Positions 32,573 through 43,706 of a DNA stretch of 64,000 nt are shown piece by piece. Under the pieces are notes generated by a model that was given only the letters and a program-made list of their open reading frames with translations, ran no database searches and was not told the DNA's origin. The translations under genes and the position numbers were made by a program. The stretch lies in the NCBI GenBank assembly GCA_963705515.1, contig CAVPJV010000008.1:1116001-1180000 (forward strand). Direction: 5' to 3'. This DNA is from Gaiellasilicea sp963705515. Its GTDB lineage: Bacteria > Actinomycetota > Thermoleophilia > Gaiellales > Gaiellaceae. Numbering within the stretch: the first letter of the stretch is position 1; every line of letters starts with the position of its first letter.

Positions 32573-34830
32573 TCGAACGCACCTGGCCGACACTGCTCGT
32601 GCTCGCGGCGTGCGTCGGCCTGGCCCTGGCGAACGCGATTCGTGCGCCGGCGTTGGGTGCGATCGTGCTCGTGGCGCTGGCGGCCGGCGCGGCGACGAGC
32701 TCGAGCGCGCGGCTACCTGCCTGCGCGCTGGCGCTCGCGCTCGGCGGCTGGTGGTGGGGGAGCGTGCGCCTCGACGCTCTCGACGCCAGCGTGCTCGCTC
32801 CTGAGATCGGCCGCTCCGCGGCGGTCACAGCCGTCGTCACCGGACCGGTGCGCCGATCGACGTTCGCGCTCCGTCTTCCCGCTGAGGTGCGGCGCTTCGA
32901 CGAGCGTCGGCTCCGCGAGCGCGTGCTGCTCGAACTGCCGCTCGGCCGCTCCCCGCCGCAAGGAGCGGTGCTGGAGCTCCGTGCGACCGTCGCGGCGCCG
33001 CGAGGTCCGGAGGACGGCTTCGACGAGCGTGGCTGGCTGGCGCGCCGCGGCGTCCACGTCGTCCTGCACGGGCGCGAGTGGCGGATCGTCGGTCACCGTG
33101 GCGGTATCGGCGGGCTCTCGGATCGCCTGCGTGCGCACGTCGCACGTGCGATCGCGCCTGCGCTCGAAGGCGAGCGCCACGCCGTGCTCGCCGGGATCGT
33201 CCTCGGCGAGGACGAAGGGCTGACGGACGAGCTGCGCGACGACTTCAAGGCCTCGGGCCTCTACCACCTCCTGGCCGTGTCCGGGCAGAACATCACCTTC
33301 CTGGCGCTGGGCGTGCTTGGGCTGGCCTGGCTCCTCGGGATCCCAAGGCTTGCCGCCGAAGTGGCGGCGATCGCGGCGATCGCGGGCTATGTCCTCGCCG
33401 TCGGCTGGCAGCCGTCGGTCGTGCGCGCGGGTGTCGCGGGCGGCCTCGCGTCGCTTGCCTGGCTGCTCTCGCGACCCCGCGATCGCTGGCACTTCCTCGC
33501 GCTCGGCGCCGCCGTCCTGCTCGTGTGGACGCCGGCGAGCCTGCTCGAGCCCGGCTTCCAGCTCTCCTTCGCAGCTGTCGGCTCCATCTTCCTGCTGCTG
33601 CCCCGGCTGCGGCCGGCGCTCGAGGGCTACCCGCTCACGGACTGGCTCCGAGAGGCGATCGCCGTCTCGACCGCCTGCGGGGCTGCGACCGCGCCAATCC
33701 TCTGGCTCCAGTTCGGCAGCGTGCCGGTGTACTCGCTGCCGGCGAACGCCCTCGTCACCCCGGCGATCGGGCCGCTGCTGGGGATCGCGCTCGTCGGCTC
33801 GCTGATCGAGCCGGTGCTACCCACCGCTGCCCTCGCGCTCGGCTGGCTCAACGGCTGGTTAGCCGCGTACATCGCCGCCTGTGCCCGTGTGATCGGCGGG
33901 TTGCCCTTCGCTCAGGTCGGCTCTGCCACCGCGGTCTGCCTGCTGCTCGGGACGCCCGTCGCGCTGCTGGCCCTGCAGCGGCTGCCGCGGTGGCGCCGGC
34001 CGCTGGCGATCACGTGCGCGGCTGCGGTAGTGCCTGCGCTCCTCGCCTGGCAGCTCCTTCCGGACGTGCGCTTGCCGCCGCCGACCGGGCTGCGGATCAC
34101 AGTCCTCGACGTCGGCCAGGGCGACTCGATCCTGCTTCAGGTGCCCGAAGGCGCGGTGCTCGTCGACCAGGGGCCGCCGGAGGCGGATGTGGCTCGCCAG
34201 CTGCGAGGCCTCGGCGTTCGGCACCTCGCAGCGCTCGTGCTCACGCACCCACAGCGCGACCACATCGGCGGCGCCGAGAGCATCCTGAGGCGGCTCGCGG
34301 TCGACCGCGTCCTCGACCCGCGGCTCGCCGTCTCGGGACCGTTCGAGCGTGCCGCGCTCGCCGAGGCGGCGGATCGCGGCGTGCCGGTGGTCGAGACGCG
34401 CGCGGGGGATGGGTTCCGGCTCGGCCGCCTCCAACTGCACGTCCTCTGGCCGGACGGGCCGGGAACCGCGAGCGAGGATCCCAACCTGCTCCCGATCGTC
34501 CTCCTTGCGAGCTACGGCGAGGTCGATGCGCTGCTGACCGCAGACGCCGAGACGGACGTGACGGCGCGCCTGCTGTCGCGCCGCATCGAGATCCTGAAGG
34601 TTGCGCATCACGGCTCGGCCGATCCCGGGCTCGCGGACGAACTGCGCGAGCTGCGGCCGGCCGTGGCGGTCATCTCGTGCGGTCGCAACAACGAGTACGG
34701 CCATCCGACGCCGTCCACGCTGGCCGCGCTCCGCGACAGCCCGGGGCTGACTCTGTACCGCACTGACGAGGACGGGCGCGTCGTGCTCGAATCGGACGGT
34801 CGGCGAATCTCGGTGCGTTCGAAGCGTTGA
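32569..34830 (+). CDS. comEC: ComEC/Rec2 DNA-uptake channel, probable CTG start
   Basis: Integral membrane protein of about 753 residues. An N-terminal DUF4131-like region is followed by the ComEC competence core (AGIVLGEDEGLTDELRDDFKASGLYHLLAVSGQNI, about 210-245) with many membrane spans, then a C-terminal metallo-beta-lactamase-like domain (ITVLDVGQGDSILLQ, VLTHPQRDHIGGAE, ILKVAHHGSAD). It transports single-stranded DNA across the membrane. A CTG at 32569 overlaps the comEA stop (CTGA) and gives IERTWPTLLVLAACVGLALA; the first canonical start, GTG 32599, would cut into the first span. It is followed by holA, as in many genomes. Confidence 0.93.
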   Translation: MIERTWPTLLVLAACVGLALANAIRAPALGAIVLVALAAGAATSSSARLPACALALALGGWWWGSVRLDALDASVLAPEIGRSAAVTAVVTGPVRRSTFALRLPAEVRRFDERRLRERVLLELPLGRSPPQGAVLELRATVAAPRGPEDGFDERGWLARRGVHVVLHGREWRIVGHRGGIGGLSDRLRAHVARAIAPALEGERHAVLAGIVLGEDEGLTDELRDDFKASGLYHLLAVSGQNITFLALGVLGLAWLLGIPRLAAEVAAIAAIAGYVLAVGWQPSVVRAGVAGGLASLAWLLSRPRDRWHFLALGAAVLLVWTPASLLEPGFQLSFAAVGSIFLLLPRLRPALEGYPLTDWLREAIAVSTACGAATAPILWLQFGSVPVYSLPANALVTPAIGPLLGIALVGSLIEPVLPTAALALGWLNGWLAAYIAACARVIGGLPFAQVGSATAVCLLLGTPVALLALQRLPRWRRPLAITCAAAVVPALLAWQLLPDVRLPPPTGLRITVLDVGQGDSILLQVPEGAVLVDQGPPEADVARQLRGLGVRHLAALVLTHPQRDHIGGAESILRRLAVDRVLDPRLAVSGPFERAALAEAADRGVPVVETRAGDGFRLGRLQLHVLWPDGPGTASEDPNLLPIVLLASYGEVDALLTADAETDVTARLLSRRIEILKVAHHGSADPGLADELRELRPAVAVISCGRNNEYGHPTPSTLAALRDSPGLTLYRTDEDGRVVLESDGRRISVRSKR

Positions 34831-34831
34831 G

Positions 34832-34837
34832 TAGGCT
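34832..34837 (+). promoter_or_regulatory. Probable -10 box of holA (leaderless)
   Basis: TAGGCT lies 6 nt before the holA ATG and directly after the comEC TGA, with no Shine-Dalgarno. It follows the recurrent spacing seen before other genes in the window. Confidence 0.35.
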
Positions 34838-34843
34838 GGCGTC

Positions 34844-35845
34844 ATGGCCGATTCGCCCGCGCTCAAGCCGGTCTATCTGCTCACCGGCAGCGACAGGCCC
34901 AAGATCGAAACGGCGCTCGGGCGGCTTCGCCGCCACTTCGAGCCGGAGGCGACAGAGATCGTCAGCGCTCAGGAGCATACGGGCGGCGAGGTCGTCGCCC
35001 TCTGCAACGCCGGCAGCCTCTTCGGCGACGCGCGGCTCGTGCTCGTCGAAGGCGTGGACGGACGGCGCAACAGCGAGGGTAGGCTCGGAAACGGCTGGAA
35101 GGCCGCCGACGTGAAGCCGATCGAGGAGTACCTGGCTTCGCCTGCGCCCGGCACCGTGCTGGCGCTCGTCGCCGAGGAGTTGAAGAAGGACGCGCCGCTG
35201 ACGAAAGCGTGTGCGAAGACAGGCGACGTGCTCGCATACGACGTCGCGAAGCGGAAGGCCGACGCATGGGTTGCGGAGCGCTTCAAGCAGGCCGGCGTCC
35301 GGGCCGAGCCCGACGCGGTTGCGGCGCTCGTCCAGCTCGTGGGCGAGGACTTCCACCAGCTGGCGAACGAGGTCGACAAGCTCGCGCTCTGGGCCGGCGA
35401 CGAGCCGATCGGGCAGCATGAGGTCGAGCAGCTCGTCGCGGCCGTCGCGGAGACGCCGACGTTTGCGCTCACCGACGCCTGGGCCCAGCGCGACGTGGGC
35501 CGAACGCTCGACGCCAGCGAGACGATCTTCGAGCGGGAGGGGCGGCCGCGCCGCGACACCGCGCCGCGCATGGCGGGAGCGCTCGGCAACCATCTGGCCT
35601 TCATGCGCCGCTGCCAGCGGCTCGCTGCCGAGGGAATCCGCGCGCGCGACGCAGCCTCGACCCTGAAACGGCACCCGTTCTACGTCGAGAAGGTGTTCGG
35701 CCAGGCGGCGAACTTCACCGAGGACGAGCTGCGCACCGCAGTCGTCCGCCTTGCCGGGCTCGACCACGCGCTCAAGGGTGGCAGCAAGCTTGCGCCCGAC
35801 CTCGAGCTCCAGCGAGCCCTGATCGACCTCAGCGTCGAGACCTAG
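34844..35845 (+). CDS. holA: DNA polymerase III delta subunit
   Basis: Clamp-loader delta subunit of 333 residues. LKPVYLLTGSDRPKIETALGRLR is the N-terminal strand-loop, LFGDARLVLVEGVDG follows, and the central and C-terminal helical regions contain AVAALVQLVGEDFHQLANEVDKLALWAG and HPFYVEKVFGQAANF, all typical of HolA. It opens the beta clamp for loading on DNA. It lies after comEC and is convergent with rpsT, the common order comEC-holA-rpsT. The two stops share CTAG at 35842-35845. Confidence 0.94.
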   Translation: MADSPALKPVYLLTGSDRPKIETALGRLRRHFEPEATEIVSAQEHTGGEVVALCNAGSLFGDARLVLVEGVDGRRNSEGRLGNGWKAADVKPIEEYLASPAPGTVLALVAEELKKDAPLTKACAKTGDVLAYDVAKRKADAWVAERFKQAGVRAEPDAVAALVQLVGEDFHQLANEVDKLALWAGDEPIGQHEVEQLVAAVAETPTFALTDAWAQRDVGRTLDASETIFEREGRPRRDTAPRMAGALGNHLAFMRRCQRLAAEGIRARDAASTLKRHPFYVEKVFGQAANFTEDELRTAVVRLAGLDHALKGGSKLAPDLELQRALIDLSVET

Positions 35846-36111
35846 GCGGCGACGTCGCCGGCGACGAGCCGGGCGGCGCGCGACTTCTTGCGGCCGGCGG
35901 TGTTCTTGTGAAGCGCGCCGTGCGACGCGGCCTTGTCGATCCACCGCGTCAGCTCGAGATGCTCGGCCGCGACCTTGTCCGTGTCGCCCTCGGCGACGGC
36001 AGCCTCGAGCCGCTTCGTCAGCGTCTTCACGGTCGAGCGGTAGCGGAGGTTCTCCTCGCGCTCTCGCTCGGAGATCCGGACACGCTTCTTCTGTTGCTGA
36101 ATATTGGCCAT
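35842..36111 (-). CDS. rpsT: 30S ribosomal protein S20
   Basis: Ribosomal protein of 89 residues, normal length. MANIQQQKKRVRISEREREENLRYRSTVKTLTKR and the C-terminal ASHGALHKNTAGRKKSRAARLV are the S20 signature; it binds 16S rRNA. It is highly basic and helical throughout. It is divergent from murJ, with the two starts 68 bp apart and a plus-strand TATACT box in between. Confidence 0.97.
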   Translation of the reverse strand: MANIQQQKKRVRISEREREENLRYRSTVKTLTKRLEAAVAEGDTDKVAAEHLELTRWIDKAASHGALHKNTAGRKKSRAARLVAGDVAA

Positions 36112-36166
36112 GTCGGAGAAAGGCCCGCACTCGGCGGGCGCGCGAAATCGTAGCAGACCGTATTCC

Positions 36167-36172
36167 TATACT
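36167..36172 (+). promoter_or_regulatory. Probable -10 box of murJ (leaderless)
   Basis: TATACT lies 7 nt before the GTG of murJ. It is the closest match to a consensus -10 in the window, with no Shine-Dalgarno between it and the start. Confidence 0.45.
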
Positions 36173-36179
36173 CGTTGCC

Positions 36180-37748
36180 GTGGAGACGCGGGCCAAGGCA
36201 CGGAGGCTCGCGTGGTCGACGGCGTTGTTCTCGGCCGCGACCGGGCTCTCGCGCGTCCTCGGCTTGATCCGCGAGATCGTCGCCGCCAACTACTTCGGCG
36301 CCCGCGGGCCGATCAACGCGTTCACGGTCGCGTTCCAGATCCCGAACCTGATCCGAGCGCTCGTCGCCGACGCCGCGCTCTCCTCCGCGTTCGTCCCCGT
36401 CTTCAGCGAGCTGCTCGAGAAGGGGGAGAAGGCGCGCGCTTGGCGGGTCGCCTCGACCATCTTCTGGCTCTTCCTCCTCGTGGGCGGCGGCGTCACGGCC
36501 CTCTTCATCCTCGTCGCGCCGCTGTTCATGCCGTTGCTCACGGGCGCCTACGACGACCTGACGGTGACGCTGTCCCAGATCCTCTTCCCGATCGTCGTCC
36601 TGCTCGGCATGTTCGGGATCGTCACCGGGATCCTGAACAGCTACGACGAGTTCTCGATTCCGGCGCTGACGCCGGTCGCCTGGAACGTCGCGATCATCGT
36701 CGGGCTCATCTTCGGCGTCCCGCGGGCAGACACCGAGACGGGGAAGCTCTACGTCTACGCCGGCTCGATCCTGATCGGGACCGTGATCCAGCTGCTGCTG
36801 CCGCTGCCGTGGCTGCGCGGGCTCGACGGACGTCTCCGTCTCGCTATCGACATTCGCGATCCGGCCGTCAAGCAGGTGTTCCTGCTGATGGTGCCGGTGA
36901 CCCTCGGCCTCGGCCTGATCAACGTCAATGCCGTCATCGGCACGATCGTGGCGTCGAAGTGGATCGACCCGTTCATCTCCCCGAACGCGATCGACAAGGC
37001 CTTTCGGATCTACATGCTCCCGCAGGGGATGTTCTCGGTCGCGGTCGCGACCGTCCTCTTCCCGACCCTCGCCCGGCTCGCGACCCGGGGCGACCTCGCC
37101 GGGGTGCGGAACACGATCGCGCTCGGCCTGCGCCAGATCAACTTCCTCCTGCTGCCCGCCGCCGCCTTCTCGATCGTCCTGGCCGAGCCGATCGTCCGCT
37201 TGCTCTACCAGCGCGGCGCGTTCCAGCCCGGGCAGACGCATGTCGTCGCCGGCGCCCTCGCCGCGTTCTCGGTCGGTCTCACCTTCAACGGGATGATGCT
37301 GATGCTGAACCGCGGCTTCTTCAGCCTGCAGCAGCCGTGGATCCCGACCGCGATCGCGCTCGCGAACCTCGTCCTCAACGTGGCGCTCTACGCCGTCTTC
37401 TACCGCGTCGGCACGTGGGGGATCCCGTTCTCGATCTCGCTCGCGAACATCGCCGGGGTGGGAATGCTGCTTTTCGCCCTCCGCCGCACGATCGGCCGGA
37501 TCGACCTCAGCGAGACCGTGCGGTCGTTCGTCCTCGTCTCGATCGCCTCGGTCCTGCTCGGTCTCACGAGCTACGCCGTCTGGCGCGGCCTCGACGAAGC
37601 CCTCGGACGCTCCTTCCTCGCACAACTCGTCTCGCTCAGTCTTGCCCTCGTTGTGGGCGGCAGCGTCTACCTGGCAGCGTGCCGGGCGCTGCGGGTGCGC
37701 GAGCTGGCGACGCTACTCTCCCTGCGGCGCCGCACCGGCCGAAGCTGA
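36180..37748 (+). CDS. murJ: Lipid II flippase MurJ (MviN family)
   Basis: Polytopic membrane protein of 522 residues with about 14 spans of the MOP flippase superfamily. The N-terminal LSRVLGLIREIVAANYFGARGPINAFTVAFQIPNLIRAL and SSAFVPVFSELLEKGE are MurJ signatures, as is LLYQRGAFQPGQT near residue 340. It flips lipid II outward for peptidoglycan synthesis. The start is a GTG, and lepA follows after 6 bp. Confidence 0.94.
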   Translation: METRAKARRLAWSTALFSAATGLSRVLGLIREIVAANYFGARGPINAFTVAFQIPNLIRALVADAALSSAFVPVFSELLEKGEKARAWRVASTIFWLFLLVGGGVTALFILVAPLFMPLLTGAYDDLTVTLSQILFPIVVLLGMFGIVTGILNSYDEFSIPALTPVAWNVAIIVGLIFGVPRADTETGKLYVYAGSILIGTVIQLLLPLPWLRGLDGRLRLAIDIRDPAVKQVFLLMVPVTLGLGLINVNAVIGTIVASKWIDPFISPNAIDKAFRIYMLPQGMFSVAVATVLFPTLARLATRGDLAGVRNTIALGLRQINFLLLPAAAFSIVLAEPIVRLLYQRGAFQPGQTHVVAGALAAFSVGLTFNGMMLMLNRGFFSLQQPWIPTAIALANLVLNVALYAVFYRVGTWGIPFSISLANIAGVGMLLFALRRTIGRIDLSETVRSFVLVSIASVLLGLTSYAVWRGLDEALGRSFLAQLVSLSLALVVGGSVYLAACRALRVRELATLLSLRRRTGRS

Positions 37749-37754
37749 TCACCC

Positions 37755-39538
<1,784 letters not shown>

Positions 39539-39542
<4 letters not shown>

Positions 39543-40756
39543 CCGTGGACAACCGGCACGCAACCGGCACGGCCGCGTCACACACGCGTGACGACTTGCG
39601 ACGTACCGTTCCAGAAGGGGGTCTTGCGACCCCCATCCCGGGGGCTGGACCAGGCGCGCGCCACCTCTACGTCCACCTGCCTTTCTGCGCCCACCGCTGC
39701 GGCTACTGCGACTTCGTCACCGTCACGGGCCACGATGCCGAGCACGGCAATTACGTCGACGCGCTCCTGGCGGAGCTCGGGCTCGAGCGCAGTCTGCTCG
39801 CGGACGAGGTCGAGACCGTCTTCCTCGGCGGCGGCACACCCACCTTCACCGAGCCCGAGGCGCTCGCGCGCCTTCTGGCCGGGCTGCCCGAGGCGGCGGA
39901 GACGACAGTCGAGGCCAACCCGGAGACGATCACGCCTGATCTGGCTGCGTTGCTGCGCGAGCACGGGGTCGATCGCGTCTCGCTCGGGGCGCAGAGCTTC
40001 CAGCCGCACCTGCTCGACGTGCTGGAGCGCCGCGCGAGCCCCGATCAGGTGCGCGGCGCCGTTCACGCGCTCCGGGCCGCGGGCTTCGACAACGTTTCGC
40101 TCGACCTCATCTACGGCATCCCCGGTCAGAGCGCGGCAGACCTGGAGCGCGACCTCGCCGAGGCAATCGCGCTCGAGCCGGAGCACCTCTCCTGCTACGA
40201 GCTCGAGGCGAAGCCGGGCACCCGCTTCACCCATGCTTACGGCGACGAGCTCGAGCGGCAGGCCGACGCGATGGAGGACTATTTCGAGCGCGTCGTCGAG
40301 ACCCTCACGGGCGCGGGTTACCGCTGGTACGAGACGGCGAACTTCTGCCGCACCGGCGACGGCCGCGACCTGCGCGCCCGCCACAACCTCGGCTACTGGC
40401 TCGGACACGACTACCTCGGCGTCGGTGTCGGCGCGGTTTCGACCGTCGGCGGGCTGCGCTGGCGGAATGTGCCGAGCCTACCGCGCTACCTCACGGCGCT
40501 TCGGCGCCACGAACGGCCGCAGCGCGAGCTCGAACGGCTCGAGCCCGGGACGACCGCGCGCGAGCGCGTCATGCTCGGGCTCCGGCTCGACGAGCCGCTC
40601 GAGCTTGCAGGCCTCGACACAGCGGTCGACCGTGATGCGTTGGCGCGGCTCCAGCGACACGGCCTGATCGAGGCCACCGGCAGAACGCTCGAGCTCACTC
40701 ACCGTGGCCGGTTCCTCGGCGGCGGCGTCACAGCCGAGCTGCTGGTCGAGAGCTAG
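39539..40756 (+). CDS. hemW: HemW-type radical SAM protein (heme chaperone, HemN-like)
   Basis: Radical SAM protein of 405 residues. HLYVHLPFCAHRCGYCDF carries the CxxxCxxC cluster motif (about 47-54). VETVFLGGGTPTF, VEANPETITPDLAALLREHGVDRVSLGAQSFQ and GFDNVSLDLIYGIPGQS are typical of HemW, and the absence of the extra N-terminal Cys distinguishes it from true HemN. The start is the GTG at 39539 overlapping lepA (GTGA), which leaves about 40 extra N-terminal residues. A perfect GGGGGTC-TTGC-GACCCCC hairpin lies inside this stretch at 39617-39634, so a later start cannot be excluded. Confidence 0.92.
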
Positions 40757-40759
40757 AAT
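40754..40759 (+). promoter_or_regulatory. Probable -10 box of hrcA, embedding the hemW stop codon
   Basis: TAGAAT, whose TAG is the hemW stop, ends 10 nt before the hrcA ATG; no Shine-Dalgarno lies between. This would give hrcA its own leaderless or near-leaderless promoter. Confidence 0.4.
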
Positions 40760-40769
40760 TTTCCTGCAA

Positions 40770-41795
40770 ATGGCCGAGATCAGCGAGCGCAAGCGGGACC
40801 TCCTCCGGCGCCTGGTCGAGGAGTACGTCGCGACCGGAGAGCCGGTCGGTTCGAGGACGCTCGTGGAGCGGTCCGGCCTGCCCGTCTCGTCGAGCACCGT
40901 GCGGAACGAGCTCGCCGAGCTCGAGTCGCTCGGGCTGCTCACGCACCCGCACACGTCCGCCGGCCGGATCCCGACCGATGCGGGGTACCGCTTCTACGCC
41001 GAGGGCGTGCTCGAGCGGCAAGAGCCGCGGCCGGCGCGGTTCCCACTCGACCTGACGTCGATGCGCAGCGAGGTCGAGGACGCGCTCCAGTCGACCACCG
41101 AGATGCTGAGCCAGGTGACGCGCCTGCTCGCGCTCGTCTCCGCACCTGGCCTGGAGACGGCGTCCGTGCGCCACGTCGAGGTGCTGCTGTTGCAGCCGTC
41201 GGTGGTGATGGCGGTGACGATCACGTCCACTGGCGGCGTCGCCAAGAAGCTGATCACCTTCGACCACGCAGTCGATCCCGGCCTGGCGGCGTGGGCGAAC
41301 GAGTATCTGAACGAGCGCCTCGTCGGCGTCGGGATCGGCACGCACACGCTGCGCAGGCGGATCGACGACCCCGGCCTGACGGGCCGCGAGAAGGAGTTCG
41401 TCGATGCGCTGCGGCCGGCACTCGCCGACCTGGCCGCGCCGACCGCCCAGTCGCTGTACGTCGGCGGCGCCGCCTCGCTGCTCGACGACGTCCGTGCGGA
41501 CGAGCTCGAAGCCTGCCGCCGGCTGCTCTCGGTGCTCGAGAAGCGCGCAGCCGTGCTGGAGCTGATGACCGAGTCCTTCGACGTCCGCCGTCCGTACGTC
41601 CGGGTCGGGCTCGATCACCCGGGCCTGCACGACGTCGCCCTCGTCGGTGCGACCTACGGCCTGCCGACGCGCACGCTCGGCTCGATCGGTCTGCTCGGCC
41701 CCGTCCGGATGGACTACGACAAGGCCGTCCGCACCGTTCGCGCCGCTGCGCACGAGCTCTCTCGGCTCGTCGAGGCCGCGTACGAGGAGGACTGA
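40770..41795 (+). CDS. hrcA: Heat-inducible transcription repressor HrcA
   Basis: Repressor of 341 residues. The N-terminal winged helix ISERKRDLLRRLVEEYVATGEPVGSRTLVE and STVRNELAELESLGLLTHPHTSAGRIPTDAGYRFY are diagnostic of HrcA, followed by the GAF-like dimerisation domain. The C-terminus VALVGATYGLPTRTLGSIGLLGPVRMDYDKAVRTV is also typical. It controls chaperone genes through CIRCE elements; none is visible here. It is followed by dnaJ after 22 bp. Confidence 0.96.
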   Translation: MAEISERKRDLLRRLVEEYVATGEPVGSRTLVERSGLPVSSSTVRNELAELESLGLLTHPHTSAGRIPTDAGYRFYAEGVLERQEPRPARFPLDLTSMRSEVEDALQSTTEMLSQVTRLLALVSAPGLETASVRHVEVLLLQPSVVMAVTITSTGGVAKKLITFDHAVDPGLAAWANEYLNERLVGVGIGTHTLRRRIDDPGLTGREKEFVDALRPALADLAAPTAQSLYVGGAASLLDDVRADELEACRRLLSVLEKRAAVLELMTESFDVRRPYVRVGLDHPGLHDVALVGATYGLPTRTLGSIGLLGPVRMDYDKAVRTVRAAAHELSRLVEAAYEED

Positions 41796-41804
41796 CCTCC
41801 TCGC

Positions 41805-41810
41805 TACGCT
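41805..41810 (+). promoter_or_regulatory. Probable -10 box of dnaJ (leaderless)
   Basis: TACGCT lies 7 nt before the dnaJ ATG. The same hexamer and spacing occur before the CarH-type gene, and there is no Shine-Dalgarno. Confidence 0.4.
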
Positions 41811-41817
41811 TGCTTGC

Positions 41818-42933
41818 ATGGCCACGGCCGAACGCGACTACTACGAGCTGCTCGGTGTCGAACGGACGGCAAGCGACGCCGAGATCAAGAAGGCCTTCCG
41901 TAAGCTCGCGCGCGAGCTCCATCCGGACGTCAACGGAGACGCAGACGCGCAGGAGCGCTTCCGCGCGGTCGCGGAGGCGTACGAGGTGCTCTCGGACGCC
42001 GAGCGGCGCAAGCTCTACGACCAGTACGGCCACGCCGGCCTCAAGCGTGGCGGCTATGCGCCTAGCGACTTCGCCTTCTCGAACCTGAGCGACATCTTCT
42101 CCGCCTTCTTCGGCGACGACCTCTTCGCGCGCAACCGCGGCGGGCGCGCACGCGGCGGCGACGTCGGCGTCGCGGTCGCGATCGAGCTCGCCGATGCGTT
42201 CACGGGCGTCGAGCGCACCGTCGAGGTCGAAATCGCGGCCACCTGCGAGGTCTGCGACGGGAACGGCGCCGAGCCCGGGACCGAGCGCGTCACCTGCCAG
42301 ACCTGCGCCGGCCGGGGCCAGGTGCAGCAGGTCTCGCGAAGTGTCTTCGGTGAGTTCGTCCGCACCCAGGCGTGTCCGACCTGCCTCGGCGCGGGCACGG
42401 TCGTCGAGACGCCGTGCAGCGCGTGCAACGGGAACGGCCGCACGATCGAAGCGAAGGAGCTCGAGGTCGAGATCCCGGCCGGGATCCACGACGGTCAGCG
42501 GATCCGCATCCGCGGCGCGGGCCACGCCGGTACCGGTGGCGGCCTCCCCGGCGACGCCTACGTCGAGGTGCACGTGGCGCGCGACCCACGCTTCGAGCGC
42601 GACGGCGACGACATCCTCTCCGAGGTCGACCTGACGATCGTGCAGGCGGCGCGCGGCGCCCAGCTCTCGGTCCCGACGCTCGCGGGCGATCTCGAGCTCG
42701 ACTTCGAGCCCGGGACGCAGCCCGGCGAGGTCCGCGTCCTGCGCGGGAAGGGAATGCCGTCGCTGCAGCGATCCGGCCGCGGCGACCACCGCGTGCTCGT
42801 CAACGTCTCGGTGCCGAGACGGCTGACCGACGAGCAGCGGGAGCTGCTCGACCGTTTCGACGAGCTCTCCGGCGAAGACACCTACAGGCGAGACGAGGGC
42901 TTCTTCGAGAAGCTCAGAAACGCGATCCGCTGA
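41818..42933 (+). CDS. dnaJ: Chaperone DnaJ (Hsp40)
   Basis: Full-length type I DnaJ of 371 residues. The J domain (1-70) has the HPD tripeptide in LARELHPDVNGD, a short Gly/Phe-like region SDFAFSNLSDIFSAFFGDD follows, and then four CxxCxGxG-type zinc repeats: CEVCDGNG, CQTCAGRG, CPTCLGAG, CSACNGNG. The C-terminal substrate-binding domains complete it. It stimulates DnaK ATPase. Its TGA is overlapped by the CTG start of prmA. Confidence 0.97.
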   Translation: MATAERDYYELLGVERTASDAEIKKAFRKLARELHPDVNGDADAQERFRAVAEAYEVLSDAERRKLYDQYGHAGLKRGGYAPSDFAFSNLSDIFSAFFGDDLFARNRGGRARGGDVGVAVAIELADAFTGVERTVEVEIAATCEVCDGNGAEPGTERVTCQTCAGRGQVQQVSRSVFGEFVRTQACPTCLGAGTVVETPCSACNGNGRTIEAKELEVEIPAGIHDGQRIRIRGAGHAGTGGGLPGDAYVEVHVARDPRFERDGDDILSEVDLTIVQAARGAQLSVPTLAGDLELDFEPGTQPGEVRVLRGKGMPSLQRSGRGDHRVLVNVSVPRRLTDEQRELLDRFDELSGEDTYRRDEGFFEKLRNAIR

Positions 42934-43694
42934 CACTCCTGCGCCGCGTCTCGATCACCGTTCCCGACGCCCGGGCCGAGGAGGCGCGCGCGGTCATGCT
43001 CGAGCTCTTCCCAGAAGGCTTTGAAGAGCTCGGCGGCGACGGCGGCTCCCTCGAGCTGGCCGCGTATACCAACGCCGCCGGCGAGGAGCGGATCTGGCAG
43101 GCCTTCGGCGGCGCCGCCTCGTCGGACGTCGAGGAGGACTGGCAGGACCGCTGGCGCCAGTTCCACAAGCCGGTTCGCGTCGGCTCGCTCTGGATCGGCC
43201 CACCCTGGGAGCAACCCGACCCCGACGCGCTCGCGGTCGTGATCGACCCGGGCCGCGCGTTCGGCACCGGCGGCCATCCGACGACGCAGCTCTGCCTGCA
43301 GCTGCTAGAAGGCGAGGAGAGGGGAAGCGTGCTCGACGTCGGCTGCGGCTCCGGTGTCCTCTCGATCGCGGCCGCGAAGCTCGGCTTCGGGCCGGTGCGG
43401 GCATTCGACTTCGATCCCCAGGCCGTCGAGGCGACCGAGCGGAACGCCGCCGACAACGGCGTCACGGTCGAGCTCGAGCAGGCCGATCTGCGCGAGGACG
43501 ACCTGCCGGGGGTCGACCTCGCGCTCGCGAACATCGCCGCCGACGCGGTCGTCGCGCTCGGGCCGAGGCTCCGCGCGCGCCGTGCGATCACCTCCGGCTA
43601 CCTCGTCTCCGACGAGCCCGAGCTGAACGGCTACCGACGCGAGCGCCGCGTCCAGTTGGGCGGCTGGGCGGCGGATCTGCACGTCCGCCAGTAG
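42930..43694 (+). CDS. prmA: Ribosomal protein L11 methyltransferase, probable CTG start
   Basis: SAM-dependent methyltransferase of about 254 residues that trimethylates ribosomal protein L11. The N-terminal L11-binding domain RRVSITVPDARAEEARAVMLELFPEGFEEL is followed by DPGRAFGTGGHPTTQLCLQLLE and the SAM motif VLDVGCGSGVLSIAAAKLG, then LALANIAADAVVALGP in the NxxA catalytic position. The first conserved strand begins directly at the CTG at 42930, which overlaps the dnaJ TGA (CTGA). The next canonical start, an ATG near 42994, would remove that strand. prmA after dnaJ is a conserved order. Confidence 0.93.
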   Translation: MTLLRRVSITVPDARAEEARAVMLELFPEGFEELGGDGGSLELAAYTNAAGEERIWQAFGGAASSDVEEDWQDRWRQFHKPVRVGSLWIGPPWEQPDPDALAVVIDPGRAFGTGGHPTTQLCLQLLEGEERGSVLDVGCGSGVLSIAAAKLGFGPVRAFDFDPQAVEATERNAADNGVTVELEQADLREDDLPGVDLALANIAADAVVALGPRLRARRAITSGYLVSDEPELNGYRRERRVQLGGWAADLHVRQ

Positions 43695-43697
43695 ATT
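43692..43697 (+). promoter_or_regulatory. Probable -10 box of mtaB, embedding the prmA stop codon
   Basis: TAGATT, whose TAG is the prmA stop, ends 9 nt before the mtaB ATG, with no Shine-Dalgarno. It has the same layout as hrcA and fbiC. Confidence 0.4.
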
Positions 43698-43706
43698 TTC
43701 GGCTCG

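Noticed and set aside
39617..39634. Terminator after lepA
   Set aside because: The perfect GGGGGTC/GACCCCC hairpin lies inside the hemW frame, which is coupled to lepA by GTGA, and no T-run follows.
40741..41817. CIRCE operator near hrcA-dnaJ
   Set aside because: No TTAGCACTC-N9-GAGTGCTAA or close variant is visible around either promoter.
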